64,000 nucleotides of DNA, taken from positions 4,030,001 through 4,094,000 of the forward strand of contig JADJXS010000001.1 in the NCBI GenBank assembly GCA_016710275.1, given 5' to 3'. The stretch's first letter is position 1, and each line of letters opens with the position of its first letter. The translations under genes and the position numbers were made by a program. The notes below the pieces were generated by a model. The model was not told the origin of the DNA and did not search any database. It worked only from the letters and a program-made list of their open reading frames with translations. Shown in pieces: positions 42,662-51,339 of the stretch. This DNA is from Phycisphaerales bacterium (GTDB taxonomy: Bacteria > Planctomycetota > Phycisphaerae > UBA1845 > Fen-1342).

Positions 42662-43594
42662 GTGGCCACTCGAAGCGACGCCGGAATCGTCCTGCGCCTC
42701 AGCGACTACTCCGAGACATCGCAGATCGCGACGCTGCTGTCGCGCGAGAGCGGTCTCGTGCGTCTGATCGCCAAGGGCGTGCGACGCAGCACGGCGGCGC
42801 GCGTGGCCGTCGGGCTGGATCTGCTCGAGCGGGGCGACCTGCTGTTCGCGCCGCCGGTTCGTGGAACGGGGCTGGGCACGCTCGCCGAGTGGCGGCAGCG
42901 CGACGCCTTCGCCGGGTTGCGGCGGGCGTTGATCCTGATGCACGCGGGACTGTACGCGGCTGAGCTTTGCCGGGTGCTGATGGAGGAATACGACCCGCAC
43001 CCTGACGTGTACGACGGCTTGCAATCATTGTTGGAGGCGCTGGCACAAATCGAGCCGGCGAAGCGCGACGCGGTCGCCGGTCTGCTGGTGGATTTTCAGG
43101 CGATTCTGGCGGTTTCGGTCGGGTTCTGCCCCAATCTGCGCGGTTGTGTCGCCTGCGGCCGGGCGCGGCCGGCCGGGTCGGCCGGGTACATGAGCCATAG
43201 CGCCGGCGGGTTGGTTTGCCGGTCGTGCGTTGCGCGGTTTTCGGACCGCCGGCGAGTTCGGGGGATGGTGATCGATCGGCTCTGGCAGTCGATCGCGGCG
43301 GCCACGCCGACAATGCCCGATGCGGAACCTGAAGCCGAAGCGTCGGTAGATGCGGCCGAAATAGGGCGATCGGGGATGGGGGGGTCGGCTGTGCCCGCGA
43401 GGAATTCGCAGGCGGGCGCGTCGGCCGAATGGGAGGCTGCCGAGCTGCTGGGAGAGCACTTGTCGTTGACCGCCGGGCGGCGGATCGAGGTGTTTGATCT
43501 GCTGACACGACAACTGGTCCGGGGGCGCGGGGGGCGGGCGGCGGGTGCGAGCGGGGGGGCGGAGGGCGCAGAACCGGCCGGGGGAGTCGGGTAG
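42662..43594 (+). CDS. recO: DNA repair protein RecO
   Basis: A 310-residue RecO, which loads RecA with RecF/RecR in the cytoplasm. The N-terminal OB domain begins DAGIVLRLSDYSETSQIATLL. The zinc-binding part has CVACGRA near residue 160 and LVCRSCVARF near 185. A poorly conserved insert rich in Glu and Ala (about 215-260) and a glycine-rich tail lengthen the protein beyond the usual 240-260 residues. GTG 42662 follows AGGGGA; ATG 42629 is possible. rnc follows. Confidence 0.88.
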   Translation: MATRSDAGIVLRLSDYSETSQIATLLSRESGLVRLIAKGVRRSTAARVAVGLDLLERGDLLFAPPVRGTGLGTLAEWRQRDAFAGLRRALILMHAGLYAAELCRVLMEEYDPHPDVYDGLQSLLEALAQIEPAKRDAVAGLLVDFQAILAVSVGFCPNLRGCVACGRARPAGSAGYMSHSAGGLVCRSCVARFSDRRRVRGMVIDRLWQSIAAATPTMPDAEPEAEASVDAAEIGRSGMGGSAVPARNSQAGASAEWEAAELLGEHLSLTAGRRIEVFDLLTRQLVRGRGGRAAGASGGAEGAEPAGGVG

Positions 43595-43716
43595 AATGTG
43601 CCGGTGGTGAGCGGTCGAGCGGGGGCGGCCGATACCAAGATAGGCGGACCGATCACGCGCGTCGCCGCAAATCGCAGGCGCCGCGCGCCGCCGGTCGCCG
43701 AACCGAGTGTTCGCGC

Positions 43717-44598
43717 ATGTCTGACACCGATGCGCGGCTGCGCGCCTGTGAAGAGCGTATCCGCCACACGTTCCGGGATTCGTCGCTTCTGCGATGGGCA
43801 TTGACCCATTCGTCGTCGGCGACGACGCGCGCCGACAGCAATGAGCGGATGGAGTTTCTGGGCGACGCGGTGCTGGGGCTGGTGGTCTGTCAGCACCTGT
43901 ATGAGAAACTGCCCAACGCGGCAGAGGGGGAGCTGACGAAGATCAAGTCGGCGGTGGTTTCGCGGAAGGTGTGCGCGCGGGTGGCGGGGGAGCTGGAGCT
44001 GGGTGAGGCGCTGTCGCTGGGACAGGGGATGGAGGCGGGAGAGCTGCTGCCGTCGTCGCTGGCGGCGGGTGTGTTTGAGTCGGTGGTCGCAGCGATTTAC
44101 CTCGACGGGGGTCTGGAGGCGGCGCGCGAGTTCATCCTGCGGGTGATGGGGCCGGAGATCCGGGCGGCGACGGACTCGGAACATCACTTCAACTACAAAT
44201 CGCAGTTGCAGCAGTTCGCGCAGCGCCATCGCAAGTCCACGCCGCATTATGAGCTGCTGGATGAGAAGGGGCCGGATCACAGCAAGTGCTTTGAGATCGC
44301 GGTGTCGCTGGGGAGCGAGCGCTTTCCGGGAGCGTGGGGTCCGTCGAAGAAGGACGCGGAGCAGAAGGCGGCGCAGTTGGCGCTGATCACGCTGGGGGAG
44401 CTTCCGGACCTGGATGCGGACGACTCGGGATCTTCCGGCGACGGGGAGGAAAACGGGGATTCGGGGGAATCGAGTTGTGCAGCGCTGGACGAGGGGGTGG
44501 CGGTGATGGAGCGCGTGGAGGAAGCGCTCGAGGATCCGCCTGCGCCCGCCGCACCGGCCCGGCGATCAACGCGCCGCCGAGCGCCCAAGGCGCGGTGA
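43717..44598 (+). CDS. rnc: Ribonuclease III
   Basis: A 293-residue RNase III, which cuts double-stranded RNA such as rRNA precursors. The signature NERMEFLGDAVLGL near residue 43 carries the metal-binding Glu and Asp, and AAGVFESVVAAIYLDGG near 125 the second acidic pair. A double-stranded RNA-binding domain occupies about 165-230 (NYKSQLQQFAQRH and KKDAEQKAAQLAL). The last 60 residues are an acidic, then Pro/Ala/Arg-rich extension not found in the E. coli enzyme (226 residues). Confidence 0.95.
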   Translation: MSDTDARLRACEERIRHTFRDSSLLRWALTHSSSATTRADSNERMEFLGDAVLGLVVCQHLYEKLPNAAEGELTKIKSAVVSRKVCARVAGELELGEALSLGQGMEAGELLPSSLAAGVFESVVAAIYLDGGLEAAREFILRVMGPEIRAATDSEHHFNYKSQLQQFAQRHRKSTPHYELLDEKGPDHSKCFEIAVSLGSERFPGAWGPSKKDAEQKAAQLALITLGELPDLDADDSGSSGDGEENGDSGESSCAALDEGVAVMERVEEALEDPPAPAAPARRSTRRRAPKAR

Positions 44599-44614
44599 GC
44601 GCCGGCGCATTCCC

Positions 44615-45267
44615 TCAGGCCTTCCATCCCTCCTCGCCGACCAGCTTCACAAACCGGCACTTCATCGCCTCGCGCGTCTCGAAGCCCTGGGCGGTTCGCG
44701 TGATGACGACCAGCGTCTGATCCTGAAGCGGGCCGACGGGGATGACCAGCCGGCCGCCAAGGGCGAGTTGATCGCGCGCGCTTCGGGAACGAGCGGCCCG
44801 CCGGCCGCGACGAGGATGCCGTCGAAAGGGGCGTGCTCCGGCCAGCCGCGCGTGCCGTCGCCGCAGCGGAGCGTGACGTTGCGGATGGCCAGGTCGGCCA
44901 GGACGCGCGAGGCGGCCTCGACGAGCGGCGCGTGCCACTCGATCGCGTAGACGCGGGCGACCAGCCGCGCGAGGACGGCGGTCTGGTAGCCGCTCCCGGC
45001 GCCGACTTCGAGCACGCGGTGATGCGGCTGCGGCTGCAGCAGTTCGGTCATCGCGGCGACGATGTAGGGCTGGCTGATGGTCTGGTTGCAGGCGATGGGC
45101 AGGGCGCAGTCGTCATAGGCGCTTTCGATCAGCTCGGGGAGGACGAAGCGCTCGCGCGGAATGTCGCCCATCACGGCGAGGATGCGCGAGTCGCGGATGC
45201 CGCGGGCCGCCAGTTGCGAGCGGACCATTTCGGAGCGGAGGGCGGAAAAGGGCGGGTTTCCGTTCAT
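44615..45267 (-). pseudogene. pcm: Protein-L-isoaspartate O-methyltransferase, frameshifted
   Basis: The N-terminal frame (ATG 45267) encodes a normal PCMT: NQTISQPYIVAAMTELL and the SAM-binding LEVGAGSGYQTAVLARL. After PLVPEAR the frame loses family character and would end at 44662. The expected C-terminus (DQLALGGRLVIPVGPLQ and TREAMKCRFVKLVGEEGW) follows in another frame down to 44615. The shift lies in a CG dinucleotide run at 44773-44781; one CG fewer would restore EARDQLALGG. This may be a slippage mutation, a reversible contingency site or a base-calling error. The enzyme repairs damaged aspartyl residues in proteins. Confidence 0.85.
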
Positions 45268-45331
45268 CGGCGATCCGGTCGGTTTCGTTTCATGGACTTT
45301 GTGAGACTGGTGCGACTACGCTCGGCCCGAA

Positions 45332-45928
45332 TCACTCCGATGCCGGGGCGTGCCGGCTCAACCACTGCCGAAATTCCCTGAAGGACGGGCACTTGCGCTC
45401 CACAACCTCCAGCCGGACATGCTCCGCAACGCGCGGATTGTGGACTTGCGGAGCAAACAACGGGCCGGCGGCGTGGCTTCGTGCGGAGCGCGATTGACCG
45501 ATGAGCCACTCCTTCGGACGATCGATCCGCTCGGGGCTCTGCTGCTGCGGGATCGTCAGGCTCGGGATCACCTGGGTGATGGCCAGCTCATCGGCGATGA
45601 GCCACGCCTCGATTGCCTGTACCGGGACCGCGATGAACGCAAGCTCCGGGTCGACGGAGGAAGGCCTGAGAATCTTGGTTTGCGCCCGGTCGCGCATCGG
45701 ATTCGGGTCCGGGCCGTCCGCGTCGAGGCAGATCACGAAGCGCCGGATTCCGCGCGCCGAGAGCACACCGATGCGCCGTACCCCTGAGTTCAACAGGTTG
45801 CCTTGACCCTCGCAACCAACCGCATGAATGGGGAGGCGCGGCCGATCGTAGTGGCGGCGGACAAGCTGCGCGAGCACCTCCGCGTCGGCGCTTCCCTCGG
45901 CGAGGATCGCAAGGAACTCGGTGGCCAC
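45332..45928 (-). CDS. TOPRIM/DUF4276-like protein, second gene of an AAA-TOPRIM module
   Basis: A 198-residue protein with a TOPRIM-like outline. AILAEGSADAEVL carries the catalytic glutamate (residue 11), and VICLDADGPDP the DxD pair (residues 69 and 71). It looks like DUF4276/RloB-type small proteins encoded next to AAA ATPases. The start is GTG 45928, immediately after the ATPase stop, so the two are co-translated. In OLD, PARIS and AbiL systems a TOPRIM nuclease is controlled by an AAA/ABC-type ATPase; the same division of labour is the best hypothesis here. Confidence 0.75.
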   Translation of the reverse strand: MATEFLAILAEGSADAEVLAQLVRRHYDRPRLPIHAVGCEGQGNLLNSGVRRIGVLSARGIRRFVICLDADGPDPNPMRDRAQTKILRPSSVDPELAFIAVPVQAIEAWLIADELAITQVIPSLTIPQQQSPERIDRPKEWLIGQSRSARSHAAGPLFAPQVHNPRVAEHVRLEVVERKCPSFREFRQWLSRHAPASE

Positions 45929-47092
45929 TTAGAGCGTTTCCAGAAACTCTGACAGGGTGCCCTGCTCGGCGGCATAGTCCTCGGAGGCGCGGACCTCCGC
46001 AGGGGCAAGCTCGCGCACGCAGGTGAAGCCCGTATCCACCGAAACCAGCCGGATTCCGCGCGGGTCGATCAGGTTGATGACCCGGGGTGAGTGTGTCGTA
46101 CAGATGAACTGGGTTCGATGCGAATAGGTGCTGAAGATGTCGAGCAGCTTGCCGAGCAGACCGGCGTGCATGCAATCCTCGGGCTGTTCGACCAGCATGC
46201 AGGAGGCCTCGTCGAATACGAGATGAGTCAGCAGACTCACGATGCGCCAGGTGCCGGCCGATAGCTGCGACGCCGCGACGCGGGCGCCGCTTCCCGCCAC
46301 GGCGCTGCCCAACGTGAAGCGGATGCTGTAATAAGCGTCGTCCGACGAAGAACCGAAGAGCGTACGCTCTCGGGATGGCAGGACCTCAAGGTCAATTTTT
46401 GAAACGAGTTGCAGACCGGATGCGCCGAGCAGTGCTTCGAGTTCTTCCAGCTTGTCCGGCTGCTTGAGTCCCATGTGAATCAGGCGCATCGCGACGGCCC
46501 GATCGACGCGACCCGTGGCGCGATCGCGTTCCCACTCTTCGTAACGGGAGAACGGAATCGGATGGGCTGCCGGGCGACGTTCGACGGACTCTGGGTAGTA
46601 CCGCACGTTTGACAGAAATCTGGAAACTGGAAGGAGTGCCTTACCAATGTCGCTCTCTTCAGGAAACAGACTCAGAAGAAAGTACAGTGCGTTGGTGGTT
46701 GGGGCAATTGAGAGCGTTGGCACGCTTGTAAGAAGCGGTGATGAGATCGCATCATCACGGCGCTCCAGCAACAGTTGGCCGTCGCAGCTAAGCCTCTCGG
46801 CGATCAGAAACCCCCGTGCACGCGAGCTATGGCGATCCGTCGAGTACACGAATGGGCGGCCCGCTATCGAGAATCGCAACTCGAAGGAGACCGGCTGCCC
46901 AGGAACGAGGGGGGATATCCCATCCCCGTAGGACTTGCTACCCGACGCCAGGCGGGCCGTGTATTCGATCGCATTCAGCAGGTTCGTCTTGCCTGCGCCG
47001 TTCCTGCCGATCAGCGCGATCACCGGCTCTCCCAGGCGCAGCGTCACGTCCCGGCACGAACGGAAATTATTCACATGAATAGAGTCAAGCAT
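45929..47092 (-). CDS. AAA-family ATPase (ABC/RecF-like), first gene of an AAA-TOPRIM module
   Basis: A 387-residue ATPase of the AAA_15/AAA_21 type. Walker A ALIGRNGAGKTN lies at about 27-37 after the typical IHVNNFRSC start. The ABC-like signature LSAGTWRIV is near 285, Walker B MLVEQPED near 310, and the switch histidine in CTTHSPR near 335. Such proteins are the ATPase halves of OLD-like and PARIS-like phage defence. I chose ATG 47092 (MLDSIHVNNF) over the in-frame ATG at 47146. The TOPRIM gene follows without a gap. Confidence 0.88.
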   Translation of the reverse strand: MLDSIHVNNFRSCRDVTLRLGEPVIALIGRNGAGKTNLLNAIEYTARLASGSKSYGDGISPLVPGQPVSFELRFSIAGRPFVYSTDRHSSRARGFLIAERLSCDGQLLLERRDDAISSPLLTSVPTLSIAPTTNALYFLLSLFPEESDIGKALLPVSRFLSNVRYYPESVERRPAAHPIPFSRYEEWERDRATGRVDRAVAMRLIHMGLKQPDKLEELEALLGASGLQLVSKIDLEVLPSRERTLFGSSSDDAYYSIRFTLGSAVAGSGARVAASQLSAGTWRIVSLLTHLVFDEASCMLVEQPEDCMHAGLLGKLLDIFSTYSHRTQFICTTHSPRVINLIDPRGIRLVSVDTGFTCVRELAPAEVRASEDYAAEQGTLSEFLETL

Positions 47093-47241
47093 GACACCAC
47101 TCTGCTGACCGCCACGGGCGTCGGCCGTCATGGACAGGGACGGCACATCCGGACCTCACTCCATCTTATCGGCGACGCGGCCCCTGCCGACACGCCGATT
47201 CATCCAACCTGGGCAGCCGCTACCCGATAATCAACCCCGCC

Positions 47242-48531
47242 CTACGCGATAAACAACCCCGCGATGGCCGCCGTCGTCCAGCAGGCCATCGCCCCGCCCG
47301 CCATCGCCCGCAGCCCCAGCGCCGCGAAATCGCTGCGCCGCTGCGGAGCCATCGCACTCAACCCGCCGATCTGAATCGCGATCGACGGCAGATTGGCGAA
47401 GCCGCACAGCGCGTACGCCGCGATCTGCGCCGAGCGCGGGGACAGGGCCGGGTCGGCCGCCTGCGTCATCGCCGCCAGCGACTTGTAGGCCACGAACTCG
47501 GTCGCGATCAGTTGCTGTCCCAGCAGCGAGCCGAAGGCGCCCGCCTCCCCCCAAGGAATTCCCATCAGCGCCGCCAGCGGGCGGAAGATCAGCCCCAGCA
47601 GATACTCCAGCGTGATGGGCGGGATGCCGTGTGCGTCGCGCAGATCCCGGAACAGCTCGATGTGCTCGCTCAGCGCCGCCAGCGGCCAGTTCAGCAGCGC
47701 CAGCAGGCTGACGAACGCCAGCAGCATCGCCGCCACATTCACCGCCAGCCGCAGCCCCTCCGTCGCGCCGACCGCGGCCGCGTCCAGAATGTTGCGCGTC
47801 TCATGCGTGCGCAGCGGGACCACGCTGCGCTCGTCGGGCGGCTCCTCGGCTTCGGGCGTCAGCAGCTTCGCATAAACAATCGCCGCCGGCGCGGACATCA
47901 GGCTGGCGGTGAGGAAGTGCTTGGCGAAGAGCGCCTGCTGCTCGGGATCGGAGCCGCCGAGCATCTGAATGTACGCACCCATCACGCTGCCGGCGATGGT
48001 CGCGAATCCGCCGGTCATCAGGCAGGCGATCTGCGAGCGGGTCATCAGCGGCACATAGGGCCGGACGCACAGCGGGGCCTCGGTCTGCCCGACGAACACG
48101 TTGGCCGCGGCGCTGAGCGCCTCGGTCCCGCTGATGCCCATCGAGCGGCGCAGCACCCACGCCAGCGCACTGACGATGCGCTGCATGATCCCCAGGTGAT
48201 AGAGCACCGACATCAGTGCCGCGAAGAAGATGATGATCGGCAGCACCTGCACGGCGAAGACAAAACCCCACGGCCCGCCGGGGTTCAGCAACTGCTCGCC
48301 GAAGATGAACCGCGAGCCGGCGGCCGAGAAGCCGATGATGAGCGTCACGCCGCGCGCGGCGGCCTCAATCGCCGCCACCAGCGGCGGAAACGAGAGGCAC
48401 AGCACCGCGATCAGCAGTTGCAGCGCCATGCCGCTGACCACGATCCGCCAGCGGATGCGCCGCCGATCCAGCGAACAGACATAGGCGACCGCCAGCAGCG
48501 CGACGATGCCCAGCACGCCGTGAAACGCCAT
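47242..48531 (-). CDS. CNT-family nucleoside transporter (NupC-like)
   Basis: A 429-residue membrane protein of the concentrative nucleoside transporter family, importing nucleosides with H+ or Na+. SVLYHLGIMQRIVSALAW, NVFVGQTEAPLCVRPY and EFVAYKSLAAM are family blocks, and ALCGFANLPSIAIQIGGL is the conserved C-terminal signature. About ten hydrophobic segments are present. The length is typical for bacterial NupC (about 400-430). It stands alone. Confidence 0.93.
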   Translation of the reverse strand: MAFHGVLGIVALLAVAYVCSLDRRRIRWRIVVSGMALQLLIAVLCLSFPPLVAAIEAAARGVTLIIGFSAAGSRFIFGEQLLNPGGPWGFVFAVQVLPIIIFFAALMSVLYHLGIMQRIVSALAWVLRRSMGISGTEALSAAANVFVGQTEAPLCVRPYVPLMTRSQIACLMTGGFATIAGSVMGAYIQMLGGSDPEQQALFAKHFLTASLMSAPAAIVYAKLLTPEAEEPPDERSVVPLRTHETRNILDAAAVGATEGLRLAVNVAAMLLAFVSLLALLNWPLAALSEHIELFRDLRDAHGIPPITLEYLLGLIFRPLAALMGIPWGEAGAFGSLLGQQLIATEFVAYKSLAAMTQAADPALSPRSAQIAAYALCGFANLPSIAIQIGGLSAMAPQRRSDFAALGLRAMAGGAMACWTTAAIAGLFIA

Positions 48532-48577
48532 GCGCGGTTCCGATCGACGGGCGGGCGCCGCTCTGCGGCGCTGCGCG

Positions 48578-49744
48578 TCAGAGGTTGATCAGCAGGTCGG
48601 CGGCCTCGCGGGCCTCCAGCGACTTCGGATATTCACTCACGATCCGCTGGAGCATCGCCCTGGCGTCCGTCTTGCGGCCGGTCTTGAGAAACACCCGCGC
48701 CTGGCGCAACAGATCGGCGGCGGCCGGGTCACTGGCCCGCGGCGGCTCGTTGTGCGTCGGCGGCGGCGCTTCGGGGGGCGGCGGCGGGGCGAACTCGGCC
48801 GGCGTCTTTCCGGCGACGTCGATCGGCTGCGGGGCGGACGCCTTGCCCAGCGTCTCGGCAACCGCGGCGCGAATCGCATAGCGGAACGCAGGATCGGCGG
48901 CGGAGCCGACGGCGCGGATGATGCCGCGGCCGTCGATCAGCACCTGATAGGGGGCCGGCCCGGCGCGGAAGGCCTTGTGCGTGATCGGCGCGCCGGCGGC
49001 CATGCGCTCGAAATGCTGCGGCCAGACCCAGCCCTTCTCCGTCGCGAAGGCCCGGGCGCGCTCGACCCGGCTTTCGGCGTCGGTGTTTACGCCGACCATC
49101 TGAAAGGCCGCGGTGCCTTTGAATTCCTCGTGCACGCTCAGCAGCGTCGAGACGTGCAGATCGCCCGGCGTGTTCAATACGCTCCAGAAGTCGATCAACA
49201 GCACGCGCTTCCGCCGATCGCTGGCGCTGAAGCGCTCGTCGCCGGCCTCGATCACGACCTCGGGCGCCTCGGACCCGATTGTGCGCAGCCAGCGCTGGCG
49301 GCGGCTGAGTTGCTCCTTTTCCGCGCCGGCGGCGGTCCCCAGCAGCTCGCGAAGGCGCTCGTCGGCGCGCGCGGCGTGGCAATTCACCAGCGCGGCAACA
49401 TAGGCACTCTCCAGCGGCAGCCGCTTCTTCGGCGCCAGCAGCGCCAATTGATCGGCGGCGCTCGCGGCCGCCGCGGCCTGGCCTGTGCCCAGCGCGGCGA
49501 ACAGCTCAACGCGCAGCAACTGCTCCTGTTCGCGCGGCTTGAGATCGGCGGGATTGAGCTTGAGCGCCGCCAGGCGCTCGCGCACGCGCTCGGCTTCGGC
49601 GACGCTGACGACCTGATCCACCCGCGCGAAGTCATTGGCCAGCGTCCGAATCTCATCGAGCGCCGCCGATTGCTGGGCGGCTGCCCAGTGCGCACCCAGA
49701 GCGAGCACGCCGAGCGCTGCGCCGATCATCCTGCGTGATTGCAT
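48578..49744 (-). CDS. Exported redoxin-like protein lacking the CxxC motif
   Basis: A 388-residue protein with a signal peptide (about residues 1-23) and a helical N-terminal region. A TlpA/AhpC-like thioredoxin fold follows (about 160-290). Where active TlpA proteins read FWATWCxxC, this one reads DFWSVLNTPGD, so both redox cysteines are missing, while MVGVNTD and YQVLIDGRGII keep the fold. A proline-rich linker and a TPR-like C-terminal helix pair (about 345-388) follow. It is probably a non-redox adaptor in the envelope. Confidence 0.75.
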   Translation of the reverse strand: MQSRRMIGAALGVLALGAHWAAAQQSAALDEIRTLANDFARVDQVVSVAEAERVRERLAALKLNPADLKPREQEQLLRVELFAALGTGQAAAAASAADQLALLAPKKRLPLESAYVAALVNCHAARADERLRELLGTAAGAEKEQLSRRQRWLRTIGSEAPEVVIEAGDERFSASDRRKRVLLIDFWSVLNTPGDLHVSTLLSVHEEFKGTAAFQMVGVNTDAESRVERARAFATEKGWVWPQHFERMAAGAPITHKAFRAGPAPYQVLIDGRGIIRAVGSAADPAFRYAIRAAVAETLGKASAPQPIDVAGKTPAEFAPPPPPEAPPPTHNEPPRASDPAAADLLRQARVFLKTGRKTDARAMLQRIVSEYPKSLEAREAADLLINL

Positions 49745-49750
49745 TCGAAA

Positions 49751-50533
49751 TTACTCCGCTGCGGCGGACGGGTTGTTGCGGCGATTCGCGGCCTCGGCGA
49801 ACCATTGCATCTGCCGTCCGGCGCCGGTCAGGATATCCGCCTCATTCTCCGTCAGGTCCAGCCGCCCGAGCATGTGCCGCAGGGCGAATTTCAGATGGTC
49901 CGGGTTTGAATTCCCGCCCGGGCCGGCGAAGAACCCGATGCGGTCCAACCCGGTGAACAGGTGCGAGTACATCGCCGCCTTGCGGGACTCGGTCGCCGGC
50001 GGGCCGGGCAGCGCGTGCGGGAGCGGCGGCTGATCCTCGGCCGCCCGTGCCGCGAGGCGCAGCTCATAGGCGGCAATCGTGACGGCGGCGGACAGGTTCA
50101 ATGCGGGGTAGGCGTCGTCGCTGGGGATCGACGCGAGGCGGTCGAAGTGCAGCGTCTCCTCCTGCAGCAGCCCGCGATCCTCCGGGCCGAAGGCGATGGC
50201 CACCGGCCCGGATCGGGCGCCTGCGACGGCCAGCGCGGCCGCGTCACGAATCGCAATGGCGGCCTGCCTTCGGTACATCCCAAGCTTGGCGGTGGTGGCG
50301 ATGGATCGCACGCAGCCGTCGAGCGCTTCCGGGATGGAGGCGACGATCCGGGCGGAGCGCAGGCGATCGGCCGCACGGACGGCATAGGCCTGCGCCGTTT
50401 CACTGAGCGGGTTGCAGCGCGGCGCCACGAGCACCAGCTCACCCAGCCCCATGTTGGCCAGCACCCGCGCCACGGAGCCGACGTTGGTTTCCCCGGAAGG
50501 GCGCACCAGGATGACGCGAATGAGCGAGAGCAT
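49751..50533 (-). CDS. SpoU/TrmH-superfamily RNA methyltransferase (TrmJ-like)
   Basis: A 260-residue SPOUT methyltransferase. Motif 1 is in ETNVGSVARVLANMG near residue 15, motif 2 in AIAFGPEDRGL near 130, and motif 3 in ALNLSAAVTIAAYE near 160. Together with a C-terminal helical extension this resembles TrmJ, which 2'-O-methylates tRNA position 32. Target assignment is by similarity only. ATG 50533 is chosen because the family starts LIRVILVRPSGETN. Confidence 0.85.
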   Translation of the reverse strand: MLSLIRVILVRPSGETNVGSVARVLANMGLGELVLVAPRCNPLSETAQAYAVRAADRLRSARIVASIPEALDGCVRSIATTAKLGMYRRQAAIAIRDAAALAVAGARSGPVAIAFGPEDRGLLQEETLHFDRLASIPSDDAYPALNLSAAVTIAAYELRLAARAAEDQPPLPHALPGPPATESRKAAMYSHLFTGLDRIGFFAGPGGNSNPDHLKFALRHMLGRLDLTENEADILTGAGRQMQWFAEAANRRNNPSAAAE

Positions 50534-50615
50534 TTCCGCATTGTACGACGCCGCGGACGCCGAATCGGGCCGGTTGACGCCGCAGGACGCCGGGTGCGGT
50601 AGAATAGCGCGAACC

Positions 50616-51260
50616 GTGAGCCCCGACCCTGACACGACGCTGCCGGACATTCCCTCGCTCCTGAATCTGGCGCGGGAAGGCGACGCGGAATCGCTCCGCG
50701 CGCTGCTGGAGCGCTTCGGCGGGCAGGTCTGGAACGCAATTCACACCGACATCGGGCCGACCTGGCGGGCCTCGCTGGACGCCGACGACGTGATGCAGGT
50801 CACCTACATGGAGGCCTTTCTGAACGTCGGGCGGCTGGCGGCGACCGATGAAGCGGGTTTCGTATCGTGGCTGACGCGAATCGCCCGCAACAACCTGCGC
50901 GACGCCATTCGCGAACTGGGCCGACAGAAGCGGCCCTCCCCCGCCCAGCGCGTCCACGCCGGGGATGCCGACGCCTCCTCGCTGGCGCTGCTGGAGCAAC
51001 TGGCGCAGACCACCGGCACGCCCAGCCGGGCCGTCGCCTCGCGGGAGGCGGCCGAGACCATTCGCGGGATGCTGGATCGGATGCCGGCGGACTATGCGCG
51101 CGTCATTCGCATGTACGACCTGGAGGGGCGGGAAATCACCGTGGTGGCTGAGGCGCTGGGGCGGTCGCCGGGAGCGGTTCACATGCTGCGCTCCCGGGCA
51201 CACGACCTGCTTCGCGAGCTGCTGCTGGAGCACACAGATTTTCTGACCCGGACGGCGTGA
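50616..51260 (+). CDS. ECF-type sigma factor next to a Ser/Thr kinase gene
   Basis: A 214-residue sigma-70 family protein. Region 2 (about 20-90) contains LDADDVMQVTYMEAFL and WLTRIARNNLRDAI. Region 4 (about 145-205) contains MPADYARVIRMYDLEG and the helix-turn-helix EITVVAEALGRSPGAVHMLRS. The likely start is GTG 50616. The next gene, 79 bp downstream on the same strand, is a transmembrane Ser/Thr kinase, a pairing common in planctomycetes, where the kinase may control the sigma factor. Confidence 0.85.
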   Translation: MSPDPDTTLPDIPSLLNLAREGDAESLRALLERFGGQVWNAIHTDIGPTWRASLDADDVMQVTYMEAFLNVGRLAATDEAGFVSWLTRIARNNLRDAIRELGRQKRPSPAQRVHAGDADASSLALLEQLAQTTGTPSRAVASREAAETIRGMLDRMPADYARVIRMYDLEGREITVVAEALGRSPGAVHMLRSRAHDLLRELLLEHTDFLTRTA

Positions 51261-51339
51261 AGCCGACCCAGCCGCTGACGCCCGTTTGCTGACGAGGCGC
51301 CGCCGCTCGGCGCCGGGATGCCTGCGGAGGACGTGCGGC

